A DNA stretch of 14,291 nt. Origin: Phoronis pallida (taxonomy: Eukaryota > Phoronida > Phoronidae). Where the stretch lies: contig JAOXYC010080003.1 of NCBI GenBank assembly GCA_028565715.1, positions 1 to 14,291 of the forward strand. Direction: 5' to 3'. Of this stretch, positions 9,801 through 14,291 are shown piece after piece. Position 1 is the first letter of the stretch. Each line of letters opens with the position of its first letter. The notes beneath the pieces are model-generated. The model did no database searches. It saw only the letters and a list, made by a program, of their open reading frames with translations, and was not told where the DNA came from. Both the position numbers and the translations under genes were made by a program.

Positions 9801-12413
9801 TCATGTCATGATGCTTATGCCCCAATCACACTGACCCATGTTTAAGCTAACTGTTGTTTTTTTAAACTCTTAAAGCAGTTTAATGGAACAGGACCCAGAT
9901 TGAAAGTGCGGAATCAATCTATCATCTATAAACTACCTGGCGCCTGAGAGCTGACATTGAACCATCAAGAGCCATCCTCTCTTTGTCAAACTCTGAATGC
10001 AGTAGATTGACTCTAGACTCGTTGCCTCCTAGTTCCTTTAACCGCCTCTTCGCCGCCTTGAGGTGAGCTTTAAGCGAAGCCACTTCATTACTTAGGGCAT
10101 TTTTACTGTAAAGAAATGATTACATATTTGATGATTAATATTCAATCATATTCTCCAAGTCGAGTTCCAAATTTTTCTTTCTTTTCAGAAATATTGACTT
10201 ATAAACATTATATTTGTGTGTGCGTGATTATATTTTCATAGTACAGCCAAAATTAGAAGAACCATTAATAAAACAACAAAATGCAAGAAAAAAACATACA
10301 ACCCATTGAAAGCATCAAGTTGTACAATTTTATTGAAAATATGGATTTGGTTTCAATTGCTTTTGATTGTGTAATTATCTAATCCTTTCCCTTTTAGAAA
10401 TAATCTTCCATCACAAGGAATGTCTGGTCAAAAAGTGATCAAAAAAGATGTGGATACATGACATTAGTCTCACTAACAAATCAAAAGTTGAAACAAATTG
10501 TGTTTGAGTAAGTACCCATTGAGTGATTCCTCTAGTTTGGACTCGGCTAATCTCTTCATCTCCATGGCTCGTCTGGCCTTCCGCCTTTCTGCCTCCAAGT
10601 CAGAACCAGCCTCGTTCTTAGCACGTTCTAGTTGGGCAAGCTGTAACAAACATTTTAGCTATTAATCTATGCAGCTTCTATCAGTAACTATGAAAAATTC
10701 CTCAATGAATAGAAAAAGCGTGTTAAAAATTGGTGCTCATTATTTTGAAATAACCCAGTGATTTTTCATGCGGAACCCAAGGCCAACATTGAATTTGCAT
10801 CTTGACAAAAACCCAACCACTTCAAAATGATGTTTTCAATGATTTTAACTTATTACACTACTTTGAATTATTATTCATTGTTAACGTACCCTAAGTCCAA
10901 GTTTTGACCTTGCTTTGACCTCATAGTCATACGCTTCTTTGTTTTCATCAGCTTCTTGTGCGTAATACGTTCTGTTAACTGTCTCAGCCTACACAAAACA
11001 ATTTTCAATTATTTACATGCAAGAATATTGAAAATATGATCGTATAATTAAAGATCACAGCTGTGACACCATCAATTATAATAAGTGAATGAAACTGAGC
11101 CCCTAAAATGTGATAAGATAAGATATAATGTGTGATATATGAGAAGTTATAATGTGACAAAAGAAGTATTGATTCTCTAAAGCAAGGAATCTTATTTGAA
11201 ACCCAAACAACATTATAATAACCTTGTCATATTCAACAACAAGATTTTTTTTAATCATTGAAATAGCGGTTTGTCCTCGGTCACAGTAATCAAATCAATC
11301 CAATGCACTGCTAAATCCACTTATTGATCAAAGAATCCTTAGCTATTCTTTCATTCAGCCCACAGCTCAATTAATCTCTTTTATCTTATAACATTCAATA
11401 TTGGTGAAGAGTGACCAATCCTTGTACTCAAGCTTTAGTGCTTTATTTATTGTAAATTTCCCGCCAAACTTGATTGTACTTTGAAAATGCAATCAGGATA
11501 TATTGTGAAATGTTTGTGGTCTGTAAATAGTGTAAGATGTAATTTCAATTAGTGTTTTTAAAGAGTTGTCTCTAACATGTCTGTTTAGACATTTTAATTT
11601 TGAATACATTTATGTAACTTGTTTTATGAAAAAAGACAGAAATAAAGTGCTATTTATTTTTTTTTATTTTTAAATACAACATGAATCTTTCAGTAAAATT
11701 GCTGTGCATTGGATTTGTTTTTTAATCAATATCGAATAATAATAAGTGATCCACCTACCCCCAACCTCTCTTCTAAGTTATTGTGTGAACCTTTAATGTC
11801 TTTAACAAGATGCTCCAAGTTTGCCTGTACCTGGAACAGAAATGTAAAATGAATGAAATATAATGATTACTCAAAATGAAATTCCCACAAAAATGTAGGA
11901 CATCTGGGGATTTTTATCTTGTTCAGTATAAAATAAAATAAATGCTTTCCTTAAAAGCTAAGGGACAACGTTTAGCACATTTTTCTTTTTTTGCAGTTTT
12001 TCACTTTTCTTCAATTTTTCAAACTGTGAACAATTTTGATTTCAATTATGACCATTGTTAATTGAAATCAAAATCGAAATCTACCAAATGGTATACAAAG
12101 TAACTACAAATTTTAGATGTTTATCAAAATATGGTTTTACTTAATTGCCAACAGTTTATTTGATTAAAATCTTAACAATTTAATATGTTCGCATACTATT
12201 AGATAATTTGATGGAAAGTTTTTGAAACTGTTTAAAAATAAAAACAGATATTTTTAATAGAAGTTTCATTTGTGATAAAAAATAATCTCATACCCTGTGT
12301 GCATCATCCAGTTCTCGTCTCAGTGACTCCACCTTCTGTGTTTCACTCTTCAACGCAGCGTCAACCTTAGTTTTCTCTATCTCAAGCTTGTGATAGCCAT
12401 CTTCAAGTTCACT
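6809..12413 (-). CDS. ANKRD26-like coiled-coil protein, C-terminal part (10 exons, 5' end missing)
   Basis: Exons in transcript order: 12413-12294, 11830-11759, 10988-10890, 10640-10516, 10105-9937, 9487-9317, 8852-8700, 8216-7975, 7666-7500, 6897-6809. They total 1407 nt (468 residues and a TGA stop), and all nine junctions keep phase. The product is an almost continuous coiled coil, rich in Glu, Lys, Arg and Leu and nearly free of Pro until residue about 388. Exons 7 and 8 carry NRKLEDVNTYLEEQSQ and then FRDLYENESKLRERLVDKLT. These match the KLEEVN.FLQ and YK.LY.EELK.RKSL..KL patterns of the DUF3496/CCDC144C domain in ANKRD26 and its relatives. ANKRD26 proteins have N-terminal ankyrin repeats and, in vertebrates, localise at centriole distal appendages. 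The ankyrin part is not in this window. A myosin-tail-like protein is the main alternative; the DUF3496-like motif argues against it. Confidence 0.78.
6898..7499 (-). other. Last intron of the ANKRD26-like gene
   Basis: A phase-1 GT-AG intron of 602 bases. It contains a 106-codon plus-strand frame (6971-7291) with no recognisable motifs, judged a chance frame. The first 17 bases become coding plus stop if the intron is retained. Confidence 0.6.
7500..7666 (-). CDS. ANKRD26-like gene, penultimate exon after the coiled coil
   Basis: Acceptor TTCATTGTAG, donor TCAA|GTAAGA. 167 nt, phase 2 in and phase 1 out. It begins FERQRNMLLGAGAAPGWIQP; the Gly/Ala/Pro/Trp stretch ends the long helix. A last helix, LTTELDRSIARHLES, follows. 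If the donor is not used the frame reads on for four residues to a TAG at 7483-7485, giving a shorter C-terminus. Confidence 0.85.
7975..8216 (-). CDS. ANKRD26-like gene, core of the DUF3496-type domain
   Basis: Acceptor TTTCTTACAAG, donor CTATC|GTGAGT. 242 nt, phase 0 in and phase 2 out. It begins VRINNEVAMKKEFETTRKNL and ends with FRDLYENESKLRERLVDKLT and KANDKNAAATMEL. The LYENE.K.RE.L..KL.KAN pattern is the strongest family marker in the window. Confidence 0.88.
8217..8699 (-). other. Intron of the ANKRD26-like gene, 483 bases
   Basis: A phase-0 GT-AG intron, AT-rich. No conserved element, repeat or nested gene was seen. Confidence 0.6.
8700..8852 (-). CDS. ANKRD26-like gene, start of the DUF3496-type domain
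   Basis: Acceptor CAATTACAG, donor GATGAG|GTTTGT. 51 codons, phase 0 at both ends. It begins AHVNSNYMDRGELQRLQQSM and contains NRKLEDVNTYLEEQSQARGK, which lines up with the KLEEVN.FL segment of ANKRD26 relatives. The plus-strand frame at 8355-8759 is a shadow. Confidence 0.85.
8853..9316 (-). other. Intron of the ANKRD26-like gene, 464 bases
   Basis: A phase-0 GT-AG intron with a homopolymer A run at about 8978-8990 and otherwise unremarkable AT-rich sequence. Confidence 0.6.
9317..9487 (-). CDS. ANKRD26-like gene, coiled-coil exon
   Basis: Acceptor AATTTTAG, donor ATAAG|GTAGGT. 57 codons, phase 0 at both ends. It begins LDDVRGQLENELDKSERLQS and ends KMEKAKRKLEDDLAGYK, with regular Leu/Met/Ile spacing. 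The plus-strand frame over the same bases is its complement and not a gene. Confidence 0.87.
9488..9936 (-). other. Intron of the ANKRD26-like gene, 449 bases
   Basis: A phase-0 GT-AG intron. It holds an imperfect hairpin at 9645-9697 (arms AGTAG...TTTTTTGAGAAAA and its complement), which is AT-rich and probably of no function. Confidence 0.55.
9937..10105 (-). CDS. ANKRD26-like gene, coiled-coil exon
   Basis: Acceptor TTTACAG, donor GCCAG|GTAGTT. 169 nt, one base completing the split Gly and then 56 codons. It reads KNALSNEVASLKAHLKAAKR, continues with RLKELGGNESRV and ends SALRRQ. The Gly-Gly is a small break in the helix. Confidence 0.85.
10106..10515 (-). other. Intron of the ANKRD26-like gene, 410 bases
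   Basis: A phase-2 GT-AG intron, AT-rich. Nothing else was recognised. Confidence 0.6.
10516..10640 (-). CDS. ANKRD26-like gene, basic coiled-coil exon
   Basis: Acceptor TTGTTACAG, donor AATGG|GTACTT. 125 nt, phase 0 in and phase 2 out. It reads LAQLERAKNEAGSDLEAERR and then KARRAMEMKRLAESKLEESL, a Glu/Arg/Lys-rich helix. The split Gly codon is completed by the next exon. Confidence 0.85.
10890..10988 (-). CDS. ANKRD26-like gene, 33-codon coiled-coil exon
   Basis: Acceptor TTGTGTAG and donor TTAGG|GTACGT, phase 0 at both ends. It reads AETVNRTYYAQEADENKEAY and ends EVKARSKLGLR. The charge pattern is that of a helix, weaker in heptad hydrophobics than its neighbours. Confidence 0.8.
10989..11758 (-). 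other. Intron of the ANKRD26-like gene, 770 bases
   Basis: A phase-0 GT-AG intron, the longest of those fully inside the visible gene. It is AT-rich with a T-rich tract near 11650-11670. No coding signal or repeat family was recognised. Confidence 0.55.
11759..11830 (-). CDS. ANKRD26-like gene, exon with tandem acceptor
   Basis: A 24-codon exon, VQANLEHLVKDIKGSHNNLE and then ERLG, phase 0 at both ends, donor GGGG|GTAGGT. Two AG acceptors lie six bases apart (CCAG|GTACAG|GCA). Using the second would start the exon at 11824 and drop Val-Gln while keeping frame. Confidence 0.8.
11831..12293 (-). other. Intron of the ANKRD26-like gene, 463 bases
   Basis: A phase-0 GT-AG intron containing a perfect 16-bp inverted repeat at 12033-12074. 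No coding signal was seen. Confidence 0.55.
12033..12074. repeat. Perfect 16-bp inverted repeat with a 10-base loop
   Basis: ATTTTGATTTCAATTA at 12033-12048 is followed after 10 bases by its exact reverse complement at 12059-12074. It would form a stem-loop in the transcript. No terminal-repeat flanks or target duplication are seen, so an element is not claimed. Confidence 0.85.
12294..12413 (-). CDS. ANKRD26-like gene, first visible exon
   Basis: Acceptor ATTTCAG before 12413, donor CAGG|GTATGA at 12293-12292, 40 codons, phase 0 at both ends. It reads SELEDGYHKLEIEKTKVDAA and ends in ESLRRELDDAHR, a clear heptad-type coiled coil. Because it opens after an acceptor, at least one more exon must lie upstream. 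Confidence 0.85.
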
Positions 12414-12953
12414 CTGAAATTATAACATCAAATGTTTATTGCATTTTTCTTTAATTGTTTTCTTTTCTAACCATATTTTAAAAATTGTAATTAAGAAACA
12501 TTCAAATACAGGTTGACTAAACTTCTAAACAGGCAAAAACTGATAAATCATTCTTGCCGATTGAACGCTTTTATTTATTTCAGATAATTTTTTGCTGAAC
12601 TGATGGCATGAAATGTATGTGCAATTAAAGAAAAATAGAGTCGATTGCTGAAATAATTACTTAATTTATAAAATAGTTATCATATATATTTAAACATTTA
12701 CTGTGCTTATTTTGCTTTTTCTAAACTGTAAGGAAAATAAATTTATCACTAATATTCTGTTTAGTATTCAAAGCCTATGATACATTCCCTTGATTGCCGT
12801 GATAATAAACAGTTGGCACAATATTTCAAATGTGAAACTATTGCCAAATTAATTAGACATGATGTTTGCCAATTAATTTTCACAAATAACAAGCATCAGC
12901 AGTCTGACATGTCTGGTTATACACTTCAGCATGCAGTAAACTCATCCCAGACA

Positions 12954-13025
12954 AGGTCAGAGGTCATAGGTCAAGTGCTACACCTCATTACTGGAGAACC
13001 CTGCTGATTTGGGGTCAGGAGGTCA
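12954..13025 (+). promoter_or_regulatory. Cluster of five nuclear-receptor half-sites, three as a DR1 array
   Basis: AGGTCA occurs at 12954-12959, 12961-12966 and 12968-12973, each pair separated by one base, making two overlapping DR1 elements. A GGGTCA at 13012-13017 and an AGGTCA at 13020-13025 form a DR2. DR1 sites are bound by RXR homodimers, RXR heterodimers, HNF4 and COUP-TF-type receptors. The cluster lies about 830-900 bases upstream of the kinase-like start codon. The motifs are seen directly; binding and target gene are inference. Confidence 0.45.
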
Positions 13026-13433
13026 ACATGTGGATAAAAAACAAGTTCTTGTAATCCAATTAGCTGTATTATGGATGGCTATGAGATAGTAAAGGAGAAA
13101 ATGGGTGATTTACAAGTGTTTATTTGACAAGGCAAGTGTATTGGGAATTGGCTGAGGAAAATTGAATAGAGGAGGTTTGTTGATACATCTTGATTCTCGC
13201 AGTAAGACTGTTGTAGGTGGATAAAGTTTACGCTTGAGGCAAATTGTACATGTAAGTAGGTAGTACATGTCAGTACTAGACAAACCCTGGGATTGGCACC
13301 TGATGCTATGTAGATGGAAATGCTCTTGTTTAAACCAATCCAATGTTCAAAGCCAGAATCTGACATTTGAAAGTCTTGATGTTTTACAAATCTTGGTTGG
13401 GTGGAGGCTACTTATAAATAAGAAACATGCTGA

Positions 13434-13464
13434 CCAATCACAGTGCGCATGCACTTCAAGATGG
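13434..13464. promoter_or_regulatory. CCAAT / NRF1-like / YY1-like motif cluster, candidate promoter
   Basis: CCAATCA (13434-13440), TGCGCATGCA (13444-13453, one base from the NRF1 palindrome) and AAGATGG (13458-13464, YY1-like) fall within 31 bases. Such clusters mark TATA-less housekeeping promoters, often bidirectional. A GTATGT donor-like site follows at 13473, allowing a very short 5' UTR exon spliced to the acceptor at 13837. Direction and use are unproven. Confidence 0.4.
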
Positions 13465-13594
13465 ATATTCTGGTATGTTGCCATTTCAGATTCTTGTTCA
13501 ATTTGTCAGTTTTTAAAACACACTGGTATGGTGGTTAATGGATCTGGGGGTTTTCCCATTCTAGGGGTAGGTATATTTTTTGTCTCAAAGAGAG

Positions 13595-13600
13595 TATAAA
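13595..13600 (+). promoter_or_regulatory. TATA-box-like site, alternative core promoter
   Basis: TATAAA lies 30 bases before a TTCAGAATA initiator-like sequence (A at 13625). A GAAG|GTGTAT donor-like site at 13739 could end a leader exon joined to the acceptor at 13837. In AT-rich DNA a lone TATAAA is weak evidence. Confidence 0.25.
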
Positions 13601-13837
13601 TGCTGGTTTTCATGCATTTTCTTCAGAATACGAATCTGTTTGCATCTATTAGAACAGTATCTGCACATTCAGTATCCAGACAATAAGATATGATTTAATT
13701 TGGGCGGATTAATAGTTGTACTGAATAAACAATTGAAGGTGTATATGAAAGCACATATCATCCCATGTAGCTCCTTATATAATAAACTATGATGTAGCTA
13801 AGGCGATATTTACTGCAACCTTTTAACTTTATTCCAG

Positions 13838-14011
13838 ATTCTAGGCCAGTCATGTCATCATCTCTTCAGACGCACCATGTAACAGAGCCTGATGAGTTGC
13901 CAGAAGAGGCAAAGATCATCACATGCAGCTTTCTACAGAAAGTTCTGTGGTACTCTGAGAAGAGAGACGTAATCGTGGATGACTTCCATGTATTCCCAGC
14001 AATCAAGAAAG
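13838..14011 (+). CDS. CHK/EcK kinase-like protein, first coding exon
   Basis: A pyrimidine-rich acceptor, AACTTTATTCCAG, ends at 13837; 14 leader bases follow and the first ATG is at 13852. The exon codes 53 residues plus one base to a donor AAAG|GTTCGA at 14012. It begins MSSSLQTHHVTEPDELPEEA and continues with a helix ITCSFLQKVLWYSE and the strand FHVFPAIKKG. This resembles the start of CHK kinase-like (EcKinase, DUF1679-type) proteins, which belong to the choline/aminoglycoside kinase fold and include insect ecdysteroid 22-kinases. No signal peptide is seen. The ATG is chosen as the first after the acceptor and in frame with the next exon. The true substrate is unknown. Confidence 0.7.
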
Positions 14012-14168
14012 GTTCGAGTAAAACTTCTTTTGGTAAAAATCAAACATAATGTTGTGAGTGCATTCAATTTCCAAATTTTGCTGTAATTTACCAGTAAAGG
14101 TCTATCATAAACATTTCCCAGTTCTTAGATCTGAGATAAATACATGAGATTTTTGCAATTTATCACAG

Positions 14169-14291
14169 GAAACAGCTTTGCCAATGTCATCCTTCGGCTG
14201 CATGTGTTCACCAAAGAAGGAGGAGAGAAAAGAGATCACCACCTCATCATCAAAATACTCAGCAAAGATCCTTTCATGGCTGACTGGTCTC
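14169..14291 (+). CDS. CHK/EcK kinase-like protein, second coding exon, cut by the window end
   Basis: Acceptor TTATCACAG ends at 14168. The first two bases complete a Gly codon with 14011, and the frame stays open to the edge: NSFANVILRLHVFTKEGGEK, then RDHHLIIKILSKDPFMADW. The order G.NFA.V..R..V (glycine-rich nucleotide loop and following strand) and then LIIK.L (strand with the ATP-binding lysine) is the N-lobe pattern of CHK/EcK kinase-like proteins. The Brenner HxD and metal-binding Asp motifs would lie outside the window, so catalytic competence cannot be judged. The intron between the exons is 157 bases. Confidence 0.75.

Larger units (their letters stand above)
12414..13837. other. 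Region between the coiled-coil and kinase-like genes
   Basis: The first 350 bases are AT-rich and featureless. The rest contains nuclear-receptor half-sites (12954-13025) and promoter-type motifs (13434-13464, 13595-13600). No minus-strand exon with coiled-coil coding potential was found, although one must exist upstream of 12413 for the coiled-coil gene. The frames at 12777-13007, 13079-13366 and 13267-13599 show no family motifs. Confidence 0.5.

Noticed and set aside
10905-10921. Two TGACCT half-sites spaced as a DR5
   Set aside because: They fall inside a coding exon, where Lys-Ala-Arg-Ser-Lys codons generate the motif. With no surrounding regulatory context, coincidence is more likely.
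12777-13007. A 76-codon plus-strand frame
   Set aside because: It has mixed composition with no motif, no acceptor or donor fits its limits, and it contains the nuclear-receptor half-sites, which suggests regulatory and not coding DNA.
13079-13599. Overlapping frames on both strands (13079-13366 and 13110-13343 minus, 13267-13599 plus)
   Set aside because: No domain or coiled-coil pattern is present and the frames overlap one another. Only the first 27 codons of one minus-strand frame are kept, as a speculative first exon.

Overview
The window looks like nuclear DNA of an invertebrate animal. It is AT-rich and gene-sparse, its genes are split by GT-AG introns, and it holds the tail of a non-LTR retrotransposon and several palindromic or terminally repeated elements. 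The three host protein families are an SDR oxidoreductase, an ANKRD26-like coiled-coil protein with a DUF3496/CCDC144C-type domain, and a CHK/EcK-type kinase-like protein. CHK/EcK genes are typical of invertebrates. The species cannot be fixed from this sequence; a marine deuterostome or a lophotrochozoan would both fit. No bacterial genes, rRNA, tRNA or CRISPR arrays were seen.

Layout. (1) Positions 1-1304, plus strand: the last two coding exons (89 residues) of a short-chain dehydrogenase/reductase, with the 3' end of a LINE-like element in the intron between them. A poly(A) signal lies at 1504-1509. (2) Positions 1305-6808: a long non-genic stretch. It contains a 517-bp near-palindrome (2552-3068), a 514-bp segment duplicated in tandem with one mismatch (3566-4593), a terminal-repeat element with internal copies of its own ends (4656-5040) and a short 22-bp tandem repeat. 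(3) Positions 6809-12413, minus strand: ten consecutive coding exons of an ANKRD26-like coiled-coil protein. Joined, they give 1407 nt, or 468 residues plus stop, with every junction in phase. The start of this gene is missing. (4) Positions 12414-13837: upstream or intronic DNA. It holds a run of nuclear-receptor half-sites and a CCAAT/NRF1/YY1-like cluster. (5) Positions 13838-14291, plus strand: the start of a CHK/EcK kinase-like gene (two exons, 94 residues), cut by the window edge.

The SDR gene and the coiled-coil gene converge. The coiled-coil gene and the kinase-like gene diverge or overlap. The three are not an operon and there is no evidence that they share a pathway. No clearly new biological system was found. 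The points most worth checking are the almost perfect tandem duplication, the long palindrome, the triple DR1 array, two possible C-termini of the coiled-coil protein, and how its 5' end relates to the kinase-like gene.
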